This document shows positions 1-11,252 of a stretch of DNA of 64,000 bases, piece by piece. This stretch comes from Ursus arctos (Eukaryota > Chordata > Mammalia > Carnivora > Ursidae): NCBI RefSeq assembly GCF_023065955.2, contig NW_026622786.1, positions 50,887,438 through 50,951,437 on the forward strand, read 5' to 3'. The position numbers were made by a program, and so were the translations under genes. Every line of letters begins with the position of its first letter. Position 1 is the stretch's first letter. The notes beneath the pieces are model-generated. The model was not told the DNA's origin, ran no database searches, and saw nothing but the letters and a program-made list of their open reading frames with translations.

Positions 1-1129
1 GCTTTTGTTGGCTGCACCATTTCCTGCTTGATGCTCTTCCTCTCTCATGAAGCCCCTCCTGATTGTTTCCTCCACTGGACTCCTACAACAGCAAAGAACC
101 ACTTTCAGGTTCTTGGCACATGATATTTTATACTGTCACTTTTTCTTTTTTTTAACATGTCCATAAACCATCTACAATCAGGGATCATTCATGCCTTAAG
201 AGAGGGGTAGGATGACAAAAAATAGCCTTAGACAGGGGAAACCCTGAGAACTAGTCCCAACTCCGAAACTCTACAGCTTGGGGAAACTCCATCAACCTCT
301 CTGGCCTTTGTGCTCATCTGTCAAATGCCAAGTTGTGTAAGAGTGCTTAGGTCTGGATTGGCCTCTGATGTCCCCTTCTTCCTCGAGCATGGCAAGATTC
401 CAACAAGTGACTGATGGTGCTGTCTCAGGACAGACTTCCGCAAAGGACACTGACAAGCTGGAGGGTAAGTGTGTGTTTCTTTTTTAGGAGTGTGCTCTTT
501 TCTGATCATTACCCAAACTGGCCGTGGCACAATGGTCTGGCTTGGTAGATGGTCTTTAGCTCGGGGAAGCATAGCTAACAAAGCATTGTTACCCCAGGTG
601 TGGGAGAGACTACACAGGATGCGAAAATGGTTTGTTTTTTTTCATAAGGTGAGGCATTTGCTATGCCTTCTTGAAGGCTTTGACAGTATTGATAGAGCCT
701 GCTCCTTAGAGCTTGTACAAAGCAGGGCCTCTGGCTAACAAGTCCTGGGGTAAGGCCTCTGAGACCACCATTAGTTCAGGTACCTCATGGACATGGTTTA
801 GTTTCTACAAACTCAAAATGGAGAACATCCCAGTGATCCCCTTTATGATTTGGCCTTTTCTCTAGAACTTGAAGACATGTTATATTTTAGACACATCTTA
901 AAAAGTGGTAAGGGAGCACAGGAGCTAAGGCCTGGGAACTCAGAATTCTGAGAATTTTGTTGGAGGTGAAAGAATATTGTTTCTAATGTTTGCCTCAGCC
1001 TATTACCAGGAGAGCAGTTTGGGTCTTTAAAAACAGTCCACCCACTTCAGGGGTCAAGTGACACGGGGTTCTGAGGCTGCCTCAAGGCCATCATCACAGA
1101 TGCCATGTTTAAGCTAAATTTTATTTTCT

Positions 1130-1610
1130 AATTTACCAGTTATTTTTGCAAAAGATATATATGCACATAGTTTTGTTAGAGTTTGAAGAAACTTTGTAAT
1201 GAAAATTAAGTGACCCTCTTAACCTCCAACCCGCTACTCAAAGGCAACCAGCATTATCAGTTTCATATGTAGGCTTCTAGAAATACCCTCTACACATGCT
1301 GCAGTTGTGTGTGTATATAAAATCTCCCTCCTTTTTATACAAATGAGAACCCATTTTAGACAACTGTTACAAACTGTTTTTTTCACCTTCAAATATCTTA
1401 GGGATTTTTAGACATGTGGATCTCTCTCTTTTTTTCAGTAGTTGCTTAAATCTTGTTGTATGGATGTACCCACGTTTAATCTGCTCCCCTGGTGGCAGGC
1501 TATATTATGCCCAGTTTTTTGGCTTCTATTTATAATGCTACAATGAACATACTTACACTATATAATTTTGGACACATGAATGGCAATTTCTATTATCTCT
1601 TCCCTGTGTT
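1130..1610 (-). mobile_element. Old L1 (L1M-type) 3' fragment, minus strand
   Basis: The plus strand reads like the reverse complement of an ancient L1 3' region. It includes the block TTGTATGGATGTACCCACGTTTAAT followed by a run like TACAATGAACATACTTACAC, both familiar from L1M 3' ends. No open frame remains. Edges are approximate. Confidence 0.65.
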
Positions 1611-2084
1611 AATGTCTCTAAACCTTTGTGTGTCTGTCTTAGCATTTCTTCTAGGTTTTTACGGCTTTCCTAGGCCCTGCATGCCTCTGTTTCTCCTCAT
1701 TCCCAACCAGAGGCAGACAGAGACCATGACGCCAAAGCTACAAGTTCGGGAGCCATGTGTCCGGGACTGACCCAGAGATGCTTCCCACTGTGCTATTTCA
1801 GGCTCTTAGGACGTGGGACTGTGGAATCTCAGCATTGGAAGAGAGGGATCGTAAAGCTCAAATGATGCAGCTTCTCGTATTTGAATCATCTCTGCCACCG
1901 GCAACAGCATCCTTATTGAGTGTGAGCACGTAGGTCATCACAAGATTGCCACCAAGTTAGGGCCCAGTGTGTGAATACCTCTTCAGTTAGCCTGTTCAGC
2001 TCAGAGGTGCTGACTGCTAGAAACACTCCCCTCACTGTATGCTTAAAGATCTTTTAGAGCATACAATATAATGTCAGATAGAAC

Positions 2085-2255
2085 ATCCTACTTGTGTGTG
2101 AATCCAGGACCCACCATTTACTAGCCAACTAGTGTTGGGCAAGTTACTTAGTCCTCTGTCCCTCAGTTTTCTCATCTTTGAAATGAGGATAATAGTGCAA
2201 CCTCCTAGAGCTGTTGTATGGATTAGATTTTAATGCATGAAAGAGGTTTTTTTTT
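2085..2255. repeat. MIR-type SINE fragment
   Basis: The stretch TTGGGCAAGTTACTTAGTCCTCTGTCCCTCAGTTTTCTCATCTTTGAAATGAGGATAATA is the typical MIR core in antisense form. The copy is degraded and the edges are approximate. Confidence 0.75.
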
Positions 2256-2286
2256 AAAGTGCCTGCTATATAAAAGCTACAGATAT

Positions 2287-2748
2287 ACCTCATTTTATCA
2301 TGCTTGGCTTTATTGCACTTTGCAGGTACTGTGTTTTTTACAAAATGAAGGTTTGTGGCAACCCTGCTTCAAACAAGTTTACTGGCATCATGTTTCCAAC
2401 AGTATTTGTTCACTTTGTGTCTTTGTGTCACATTTTGGTAATTCTTGCAACATTTCAAACTCTTTCATTAATATATTTGTTATGGTGATATATGATCAGT
2501 GATTATGACTAGCAGAAAACTCAGATGAGGATTAGAATTTTTTAGTAGTAAAGGATTTTGAAATTAAGGTATGTATATTGTGTTTTTAGACAGTACACTG
2601 CACACTTAATAGACTGCAGTGTAATATAAACGTAACTTTTATATGTACTGGGAAACCTAAAAACTCATTTGATTTTATTGCAATATTCGCTTTATTGCAG
2701 TGGTTCAAAACTAAACCAATAAATCTGAGGTATGCCTCAGATAAATAT
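2287..2748. mobile_element. Tigger/mariner-like DNA transposon relic
   Basis: The element opens CAGATATACCTCATTTTAT and closes with AATCTGAGGTATGCCTCAGATA, whose reverse complement begins GAGGCATACCTCAGATT, so the ends are inverted repeats. The body resembles a known mammal-wide DNA transposon with phrases like GGTTTGTGGCAACCCTGC and CACTTTGTGTCTTTGTGTCACATTTTGG. There is no transposase frame left. The exact family name is uncertain. Confidence 0.7.
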
Positions 2749-2989
2749 ATATAAACATGAATATATTACTTAATACAATTATATACTATATTATATATAA
2801 TTATGTATCATGTATATGACATATACATATAATTAAATATATGTCTACATATATAAAAACTGTTGTTATTGTTCTTGCTATTGTAACTTAATAGGGACAA
2901 AATACCTCAATAGTGAAATATGTCAAGTGTGAGTCTTCCTGGGAAGAAAGTGAACCACCTTTGCCTTGTATGACCCATGTGCGTTACAC

Positions 2990-3155
2990 GGCATTTTACT
3001 TAATCCCCACACCAGTTTACATGGGAGATACTGTCCATTCCTGTACAGAGGGTAAAACTAGGGCTCAGTTCATCAGGCAAGTTGCCCAAGGGCCATCCAC
3101 CATAGTAAGTAGCAGAGGTGGGGTTTGCACCCAAACTTTATTTCAAAGGCACTAA
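2990..3155. repeat. MIR-type SINE fragment
   Basis: The stretch ATCCCCACACCAGTTTACATGGGAG followed by GAGGGTAAAACTAGGGCTCAG and AAGTTGCCCAAGG resembles the plus-sense MIR core (Pol III SINE, mammal-wide). It is degraded and the edges are approximate. Confidence 0.6.
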
Positions 3156-3993
3156 CAGTAGTGCCTTCAGTTCCCACTGAGGCAGACATGGCTGAAACCC
3201 GCTCTCTCTCTGAGCAGCAGCTGGTACCACTGGCTTCTGGCCTGAGGAAGGGTGTGGATGAGAGAATGCGCTGTGTAACTGAGGAGGAGAATCTTGGAGG
3301 AGAATGGCTATGAGGTGTGAGGGAGAGTGTGGGGCTGCCAGGGTGCTGGGCAATGGGAAGAATACTGGCATACTGCCTTTCTCCCCTTTGCTCCCCTGAA
3401 ATGCACAGTCTTGTTCCATGTTCAGATGCCTCCAACTCCCAGAACACCCACCCAAGATGACCATCTTGCCCACGTGAGCTGTTCTCACTTCCTCGGGCTG
3501 TGCGGCAGTACCCTTCTCATCCTTTAGTCTCCGCTCTCCCATCTGCCAGCCGAGCAGCCTCTCCTTCTTGAAAACCTTTTCCTTACACAATGGAATGACT
3601 TACTGGCTTTCTGCCAACACCAAAATAGTCTGAGCTCTATTTATCTGTTCTATGCTCAGGACAGGAAATGTCACGGTAAAACTCCAATTCTCTTGAATTT
3701 GGATGAGTCAAGCTAGTGCTCAGCAAATGGCAAAAATACTTGCTTTTTAAATTTCTTTTGAAGTAGTTGAGGTGAGGAGGGGAGCATAAGGCAGAGAGAG
3801 GAATGAAAAGCTATGGGTCTTTTTGGTCGTAAGCTTCAGAAAATTCTGTGCATAGGAGTGGTGACTCAGTAACCTAGCACAGGGGCTCCATCTTATCCAT
3901 AGGAACTAAGCACCTAGGTCTCCTTGTAACTAGAATGGGAAACCTGCATCACTGGAATCCCATCAACTCACCAGTAAGGCTTTATAACCTTAC

Positions 3994-4093
3994 CTCCACG
4001 ATGGGATATTTCTTGGCCCAGGTGCTGTTCGCTGGGTCTGGAATTTCTTTACTACACCACTGAGGTCTGAGGGCCGAAAGAAGAACAAATACC
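3994..4093 (-). CDS. IL12RB2: IL12RB2 exon 15: juxtamembrane Box 1 segment
   Basis: This exon has 33 full codons after completing the split Lys (100 nt, ending in phase 0). The acceptor is TTTTTATCTATAG|GGTA and the donor GTGGAG|GTAAGG. The peptide is [12 protein letters not shown], then [13 protein letters not shown] and AKKYPIVE. The proline motif EIPDPAN is the Box 1 element, where class I receptors dock a Janus kinase (JAK2 for this chain by established knowledge). The next exon, carrying the long tail with the STAT4 tyrosine, should be left of the window. Confidence 0.95.
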
Positions 4094-4374
4094 CTATAGA
4101 TAAAAAAATGACATCTGGTTAAGTGTGCCCACAGTGGCATGGAGGCATTGGTTCTTAGTGCACTGATTTCACTGTAGAGGCGGTTCAGTATAGGGGTATG
4201 CAAATGAGTAGCATAAAAACCCTGAAGGAGAAAGATGATGCATCATGCAAGGCTAGACTAGTTTTCTGTGGAGTTTGGATAGATGATAGACTCATGATGC
4301 CGCTGTTTGGGGTTTGCTAAATAAACTATGAAACTTTTACTCAGTGTAATGTTTAGCTGTCACTATCCAGCCAT

Positions 4375-4500
4375 GCATTCATTCTGCAAACATGGACGGA
4401 AGCCCCAGCGAGTGATGAGCACATGCCACGTACTGGGGATGGAGGAGCAAACAAGAAGACATAGTTCCTGTCCGTGGGGAGCTTACTACTTAGTTTAGAA
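4375..4500. repeat. MIR/L2-class fragment
   Basis: The stretch GAGCACATGCCACGTACTGGGGATGGAGGAGCAAACAAGAAGACATAGTTCCTGTCCGTGGGGAGCTTACTACTTAG matches the common ancient mammalian repeat with GAGCACCTACTATGTGCCAGGCAC wording. Edges are approximate. Confidence 0.55.
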
Positions 4501-5949
4501 TGTTGATAAAGTGTTCGCAGTAACAGGTAAACTATTATGCTAAAAGTAAAAACAAAACAAAAACAAAAAAAACCTTAAAAAGCAAAACAATATACAAATG
4601 GCATAAGTAGTTTGAACATAACTGTATTTTTTAAAAATGCCTAGAAAAAAAAAAAATAATCCAAACTGTTAACAGTAGTTGTATTTGATAGAAGAAATAT
4701 GGGTCTTTTTTCTTTATCATTTCTGGGCTTTTGAAAATATTTTAAAATTGTTTACATTACTTTCATGACATGGAAGGAAAAAAGTCCTAAAAATGTTTCT
4801 TATAAATGCATGTGACTTAAACTTTTATTTTTAAAAAATTCAAAACTAATATGAAACATTTTTTAAGAACTAGCTTTAAAAAGCTTTGATGTTTAATAAG
4901 AATGGAGGTTTAGCCCTTTGAAGCAAGAGATAGGCCCACGTAACGGGTTTTTCTCCAAACAAATGTGAGCAGATCATGCAGATGAGGACAGTGCCCAAGG
5001 GATGGTGGGCCAATAAGGTGGAAGAAAACTAGGTCCCTAATGACTGGAGCACAGCTGCCAACCAACCTGGATGACTCACCTCAGGACTGTTCTATGGGAG
5101 AGAAACTATTTTATTAAAGCCATATATCTGGTGACTTTTTTTTTTAACAAAAAAGTCTTCACCCTAACTGATAATATTTCCCTCAAGAAGATGAGTTTGA
5201 TCCTGCTTGACTCTATTTGAATTAAACTTTTTCAAAGTTTACCTAAAGAGAGCGCTGCTTTGAAGTATCTGTCACACAAGGGAGCTTCAATAAATGTAAA
5301 GCCTTTCAGACAAGTTCAATGGCTAGTAGAATGACTTTGAGCTAGTTTTATTTTGACCTCTTCTCTTTACACATTTGAAGAAATCTCTGTATTGAATAAC
5401 TCATTAGAAGATTCTCTTTACAGAATAATACCCGTTTAAAGAAATTGTAGAAAATAGTTAAACAGAACTACAATCACCTGTTATTCTAGCCCCTGATAGA
5501 ACCACCATTAATATTTTGGTGCATTATCCTTGGGTTAGAGAGTGTTAATCACTACCCAATACTCCTTTACCCTCTTCCTTAGGAAGAGGACCCTGATATA
5601 CTGGGATGACAGTGGGCCCAGATGTAAGACCACAATTTTTAAGTCTCCCTTGCCTCACCAAGTTCTGGGCAATGAGGTGTAACCAAAAGTGTCCTGACTT
5701 CTTCAGTAAAGTGTCTTGACTTCTTCACATAAAGGCTCCGGAACAGGGAAGTGTGGGCACCTTTCTTCCCCCCCGTAGTTGTAGAATGCAGGCATGATGG
5801 CTGTGGTCACTGGACCATGAAGTGAGCTTGAGGATGGAAGCCAAGAGAGGACAGTGGCACGAAATGACAAAAGGAGCCTAGATCCCTGATGACTACAGAG
5901 CTACTACACCAGTCCTCGACCTGAGTTTACTTCCTTAACTTGGGTGAGA

Positions 5950-6400
5950 AACTGCCGGCCAGTTTAAGTCCTATAATCGGCTTTTTATGTTATACAGAAG
6001 CAAATTTAATGCTAGCTGATATATCTTGCATATGGGTATGTGTGTGTGTATGTACTTTTTAAAAGGTGAAGTTGTGTAATTCCTTGCAACCTTTTTAACA
6101 TGTAATATTGCAAATATTATACCATTTAATTTTCTTCTATCTCTTTAATGGCTATAATACGCCATACAGCATGAGATATTGTGATGTAGGAAACCAGTCC
6201 CATGTCACTGGGCAAGTAGGTTCTTTCAAATAGTTCTCCATTAATGAACAATAATTCAGTGAACATATTTGCCACTAAATATCTGCAAATACTTATACTT
6301 AAAATAAATTTCTACTTAGGAATTGCTAGATCATAGGTTTTATTTTTTTTCAAAAAATTTAACATATACTGCTGTCCAAGAAAGTTGAATAAATTTAGTC
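5950..6400 (-). mobile_element. Old L1 3' fragment, minus strand
   Basis: Blocks such as CTTTAATGGCTATAATACGCCATACAGC, TTCTCCATTAATGAACAATAA and TTAGGAATTGCTAGATCATAGG read as the reverse complement of ancient L1 3' sequence. It has no open frame and lies next to the exon 14 donor. Edges are approximate. Confidence 0.55.
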
Positions 6401-6508
6401 TGCTACCAGCAATGTTTGAGAAAGCCCATTTCTTTGACCCATAGTGGCAACAGCTGTTATCATTTAAAAAAAAAAAGTTACAGAAATTGGAAAATGTAAC
6501 CAACTCAC

Positions 6509-6599
6509 TTTTGCCGGAAGTAACGCATTGAGAAAATGCCCACTATGACGACAGCAATGCAAATGCTTGGTGCCACAAACACACTCCAACTGGCTTTAC
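6509..6599 (-). CDS. IL12RB2: IL12RB2 exon 14: transmembrane segment
   Basis: This exon has 29 full codons plus a split Gly at the start and a split Lys at the end (91 nt). The acceptor is AACTTTTCAG|GTAAAG and the donor CAAAA|GTGAGT. After KASWS comes the hydrophobic run [17 protein letters not shown], then the basic stop-transfer residues of SMRYFRQK. This is the single membrane pass. Skipping it would yield a soluble receptor but also shift the frame into exon 15. An old L1 fragment lies close downstream in plus coordinates, ending about 100 bp from the donor. Confidence 0.95.
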
Positions 6600-7194
6600 C
6601 TGAAAAGTTAGCAAACCCTGTGACTGAGTTATCTGCCACGAACATCTAAAAATACTGTTGCGTGAACCCTCTGGCACCTCCCCACAGCTACTGGATAGCT
6701 GGGCTCAGGAACAAGGCCAACTTGTTTTTGTCCCTTCGGTTAGGGAGAAGGGGCCCTAAGGGGACCAGCTCTCTGGTTCTAAGGAAGGGACTCCAGCCTT
6801 ACAAGGGCTCCTTCCTCTTAACAGGGGCAGAAGGAGAAGGGGGTGTGGTATACAAAGCGCTGGCTGGGAACTGGGAGCCCTGAGTTCTAGTCCTGGCTTT
6901 GCCGCTGACTGCTACGGGATCAGTGGACTTCAGATTCTTGATCTATAAAAGGTGAATGATGACGTCTACCTTACGGGTTGCTGTGAAGATTAGTGATGGT
7001 ACATATAAAGCACATGGTGATGTATCTGAACAGAAGCAGCCCCTGAGAAATGGTATCACTGGTTTTACCAAACCATTGGAAAAGCCTTCTGTCTTTCTAG
7101 GGTCTTTGAAACTGTTCGGATTCCTTGCTATGAATGTGTACTCAGCTATGTGTCAGGATTCTCCATTACTTCATCCAGTTATTGAGTATTAATG

Positions 7195-7740
7195 CATCAG
7201 GCCCTCTTAGGTGCTGGGATGCAGACGTCACTAGGCCATGGGCTCTGCTGTCTTAAGCCATGAATCTAGTCCGGGAGACAGATGTGTAAACATGTAAACA
7301 AACCATGATGCCATGGGGTATACATTTAAAAAGGCACGTAAGAGGCAGTGTAGCAGGGATCGGCATGGGAAATGACATCAAAGGCAGCTCAGGATGTTCT
7401 CCCAACGGCACGATGTGAAAAGCGACAGATCTGAAGGATGGAGCCAGCACAGCAGACAAGTTAGGGAAGCAGACTAGACAAAGCTAGGCGAAGGCATGGA
7501 AAGAAGAAACAGTGCTGCGCTGTCGGGCAACCGCAGGTAGTCTGGCCTTGCTTTCCAGGATAAATGATGAGCGTGTGGCAGAGGATGAAGCCAGACAGAT
7601 GAACAGGAGCAGATCACACAGGGCTTGGAGACGGAGCGGTTTGAATTCCGGCTTGAAGGCCCTTGGGGAACCACTGACGGGTGCCGCAGGAGGCCGACTG
7701 TCAGCGTGGAGCAGGCATCTTGCAGAAAGATTCTTCTAAC
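7195..7740. repeat. L2-type LINE fragment
   Basis: The run from AGGTGCTGGGATGCAGACGTCAC through GGAAATGACATCAAAGGCAGCTCAGG to AGGCATGGAAAGAAGAAACAG and GGCTTGGAGACGG is arranged like ancient mammalian L2/MIR-related sequence. It is heavily decayed with no coding potential. This is a resemblance call only. Confidence 0.4.
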
Positions 7741-8461
7741 TGTGTGCAGGACAGGTGGGGTTGGGGGCAGGGGAGGGAGGATGAGCAGGGAAGGATGAGA
7801 GGCCACAGCCCTGCCAGCCCCCCAGAGATGTGTGCCACCAGGGCTGAAGGGGGGGCGGGGAGCTGACGCAGGCAGCTTTGCTACCTCTCTGCACAATCAG
7901 CCCCATCTGAAATTTCTGTAGCATCTGCCTTCCTTCCTTCCTGGGCAGATGGGACAAGTCTGGGGTACCACAGGTAGAAAGATGCTGGGTCATTAATCCA
8001 ATTAATTGCTTACAGTTAGCTTTCACGGGGTACTAGGGGATGGGGTTTGTCAGGCTTCCCAGCGGAGAAGTACGGGGCATAGAACAACAAAGTCCTGAAT
8101 GATGGTTGCAGAGCAAGAACAGCTGGTTTCATGCTCGGAGCAGATACAGACAGGTGCTGCCCAAGAGAAGAGCACAACTTAGCCTGCGGAGGCAAGTCCA
8201 TGTGAGCTATGTCCCTTCTTTATACACTCCGATTTAACCGAGGTCACTAAAACCTGAGTTTGAATTGTCATTCTACCACTTGCCACTTCCATGACTTTGG
8301 GTAATCTTTCTGTACCTTCTGGGCCTTATAAAAAGGCATCCTAATCCCTAATTCCTTTATTCATTTTTGAATTGAGTGCTTCCTGGTACTGTGGCCAGGT
8401 ACAATCGTGTAAAGCAGACACCTTACGTGGCAGTGGTCAGGATTAAATGAGTAAAAGTATG

Positions 8462-8899
8462 TGTTATGCAGGCTGAATTGTGTCTTCCCACCACAAAAAA
8501 CCGTATGTTATTCTAACCTCCAGGACCTCAGAAAGTGACTGTATTTGGAAATGGGATCATTGCAGGTGGAATTAGTTAAGATAAGGTCAGAGTGTAATAG
8601 GGTGGCCCTGACCCAGTATGACTGGTGTCCTTATAAAAAGAGGAAATTTGAACGAAGACACATACAAGAAGAATTCCAGGTGAAGATAAAGGCAGAGATC
8701 TACAAGCCAAGGAGCACCGAAGACTGCGCCTCAGCTGGAGGGGGAATTCTATGAGCTGATTCTCTCAGAGACTTCAGAAGAAACAACCCTGCTGACACCC
8801 TGAACTTCCACCTTCCACAACTGTGAGAATATAAATTTCTATTATTTAAGCCACTCAGTTTGTGGTGCTTTGTTACAAGGGCCCCGGCAAACAAATACA
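8462..8899 (+). mobile_element. MaLR (MLT1-type) solo LTR
   Basis: The 438-bp element starts TGTTATGCAGGCTGAATTGTG and ends AACAAATACA (TG...CA). It is flanked on both sides by the 5-bp duplication GTATG (8457-8461 and 8900-8904). Internal phrases such as TATTTGGAAATGGGATCATTGCAGG and ACTGGTGTCCTTATAAAAAGAGGAAATTTG are typical of MLT1 LTRs, an old nonautonomous ERVL-related group. No internal retroviral region is attached, so it is a recombined solo LTR. No function is implied. Confidence 0.85.
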
Positions 8900-9388
8900 G
8901 TATGCAAAGCACTTAACGCAATGACCGCTGCATGTAACTATCTGATATGCACTAGCTGCTATGGTTATTATTGAGATTATTCCCATTGGCCATTGGAACA
9001 GATATTTAGTGAACAAGTACCATGTGCCGGGCACCGTACTAGACCTCAAAGATAAACAGGTATCAGTTCCTGCCTATTGGATTCAGAGTTTCGAACAGGC
9101 GTCAAATGTAGTGCATTATGAAGGAATTATGGAGGTGCATTTGGGAAGGCTTCCTGGAGGAGGAAACATTCAGGCTGAGTTTTGAAAAATAAGTAGGTAC
9201 TATCTCCAAGCAGACCATGAAGTGGTAGAGTACTCCAGTTAAAGGAAACAGCAAGTGCAAAGGGGTAGCAGCGAGAAAGTAATTAATGAATTAGAGAAAC
9301 TGTGATCATCTCTTTGCCAGTCGTAGTGGGAGTGTATACCCATGTAGGAATCCAGGGTGGACACACCACCTTTAAAGTTGCTTCTTAC

Positions 9389-9526
9389 CTTCCAGACAAA
9401 ATTCCCTCTTGTTTCCTGGCGGGCTTTCACCAGCAGCTGTCAGAGCTGTCATCCATAGGACATATGTCACTCTGGGCTGCAGGCTGTCTATTGAATGTGA
9501 ATTTAGGGATACCCTATAGGGAATTT
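9389..9526 (-). CDS. IL12RB2: IL12RB2 exon 13: second part of the membrane-proximal fibronectin III domain
   Basis: This exon has 45 full codons (138 nt, phase 1-1), with acceptor CCTTTCAG|AAATTCC and donor GGAAG|GTAAGAAG. The peptide begins [17 protein letters not shown], runs through [16 protein letters not shown] and ends KREFCLE. It lacks a usable ATG near its start and was found by reading the reverse complement. The next exon begins with GT, completing Gly (G|GT) just outside the membrane. Intron 12 upstream is 4.4 kb and intron 13 downstream is 2.8 kb. Confidence 0.95.
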
Positions 9527-9801
9527 CTGAAAGGAGGATAAAGATAAAAGAAGAAAGACACGTATTAAAGGAAATATTTGAATGCGAGCTTTTACTTATT
9601 TTTGTTGCTGTTGTTATGCTTTATTTAATTTGAAAGAGAAAAGCACGTTGAGGTTTTAAAATGGTTCTAATTCATCAGTACTTAATACTTTAATTGGCCC
9701 TAGATACTGTCATTTATGGAGGTCCTACTTCACAGCATACCTAAATAATTAAATATATTTTCTGTGGTAAAATCTTTTGAAAGAACTTTTATCATTCTGC
9801 T

Positions 9802-10011
9802 GGTTTCTTTTTTTTTTTTTAAGATTTTATTTCAGAGACAGAGTGTATACGCATGCCTGCTCTCCCTGGAGCACAAGGGTGGGGAGGGGCAGAGGGAGAG
9901 GGAGAAGCATACTCCCCGCTGAGCAGGGACACCCAGGGGGGCTCCATCCCAGGGGATCATGACCTGAGCCAAAGGCAGACACTTAACAGACTGAGCCACC
10001 CAGGCGCCCCT
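9802..10011 (-). mobile_element. CAN SINE, minus strand
   Basis: The plus strand shows a T-run, TAAGATTTTATTT, a GA-rich body, then TTAACAGACTGAGCCACCCAGGCGCCCC, the reversed tRNA-Lys-like head. Imperfect flanking copies of ATCATTCTGCT / ACCATTCTGCT mark the target duplication. This is a nonautonomous Pol III retroposon mobilised by L1, in the same orientation as IL12RB2. Confidence 0.93.
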
Positions 10012-11202
10012 ACCATTCTGCTTCTGAAATTATTTAGCTGTAGTAACTCATTTCATTTCCTATGACTACAATGTTTCCAACATTTTAAGATATATTTGAG
10101 AACTTTTGGGGAGGCAATTAAATACACAAATTGTTTTCAATGGAATTTTTAAGCAAGCTAAGTTCAGCAGTTAATGAAATAGTTAAGTAACATTAATTTT
10201 GATTTTCTGCTTTTTTTGGTAGGTTCTGGACACGGGTCTTTAATGGGTTTAATACGATGATCTACTTTAATTTGACATAAAATCTAAAAGTGGGAGCAAT
10301 TGTACTTAGATTAGATTTACTCAGGAGTTTAAGCCTAGCCTATCAGTCCCTTTTGCTCTCAACACCCCTGCAGAGTCTCAGCAGGAAAGATTTTGGGTTC
10401 TGATGTTGTTTTTCTCCTCTTGCAGAACGTAGGCAATCTCCTCCAGGATCTGCTGGCTGTGAGTTTTGGAGTGACTTCTCAAAAGCTGGGGATGCGGGGG
10501 CAGGGGGGCTACAAGGTCAAGGGCAGAACTTGGGCAGGAGCAGCCTGCGGGCTCTTCAGGCGTGCCTGTGCTGGTGATCCAGGTGGAAACTAGAACCCAG
10601 CACTTTGAGCCTCAATATCAGCTACCAGCTCACAAACCCCAGGGCAGGTCAGACAACGTTCCTGTTTGCTAAACTTATTTCAACAGTCACAAATATTTAT
10701 TGAGCTTGTGCTCTGGACAAGTCACCAAGGATACAAAGGCACAGAATCTGCATCAGTGGGGAAAACAGACCTCTTATGCTCCCATACCCCTGTTTACTAT
10801 GGGTAACCAGCAAGAAGGAGTCCTGTACTATCGTGGCCACTCCACGCAAAGGGGCTGAAGCCTGAGCAGATCGCTTAACAGCTGTGACTATCAGGGCAAT
10901 TTCTGTATTCAACATCCTGTTGCGAAAAAAGTACCACGTGGAAAGTGGCAAGCCAACTCTAACCTGATGAAGTTGCTTGCCCAGACTTAAGCAGTATGAT
11001 GAAACTCAAAAATCTCTCCTTATTCCTGAGGCAGGAGAGTAAAACATTAATTTTGGAAAGACCTTCTGCTCATCTTGCTGCAGCAAAGCATCAGTGAGCA
11101 TCAGAGTCAACTGTCCGACTGCATGAAGGCACCGTCGGCTCTGAGACCTCAGAATAGGAGGGAAGGGATCTGAATGGTTTGCTGGGCCAAAGAAGTTTAC
11201 AT

Positions 11203-11206
<4 letters not shown>

Positions 11207-11250
<44 letters not shown>
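11207..11250. repeat. CA dinucleotide microsatellite
   Basis: About 22 uninterrupted CA units. Likely length-variable. Cysteine/valine-rich ORFs over it are artefacts. Confidence 0.98.

Positions 11251-11252
<2 letters not shown>

Larger units (their letters stand above)
1..3993 (-). other. IL12RB2 intron 15 (partial)
   Basis: I see no coding exon here. The last exon should contain the conserved cytoplasmic tail, and none of its motifs appear on the minus strand. The stretch holds old L1 sequence, two MIR-like pieces, a DNA-transposon relic and an AT-rich run (2745-2870). The first kilobase shows nothing I can name. Confidence 0.75.
4094..6508 (-). other. IL12RB2 intron 14
   Basis: This 2.4 kb intron has no gene. 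It holds an A-rich low-complexity run (about 4545-4600), two pieces of an unclassified dispersed repeat (about 4960-5115 and 5790-5965) and an old L1 fragment next to exon 14. Confidence 0.85.
6600..9388 (-). other. IL12RB2 intron 13
   Basis: This 2.8 kb intron has no gene. It contains a MIR-like piece near 6870-7015, an L2-like stretch, a MaLR solo LTR and another L2/MIR-like piece at about 8990-9285. Confidence 0.85.

Noticed and set aside
3138..3590. 150-residue minus-strand open frame
   Set aside because: Low-complexity Pro/Ser-rich peptide with no family resemblance, overlapping a MIR and lying in intron 15.
1..3990. Search for the final IL12RB2 exon and 3' UTR
   Set aside because: None of the conserved tail motifs appear on the minus strand here. 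Intron 15 appears to extend beyond base 1.
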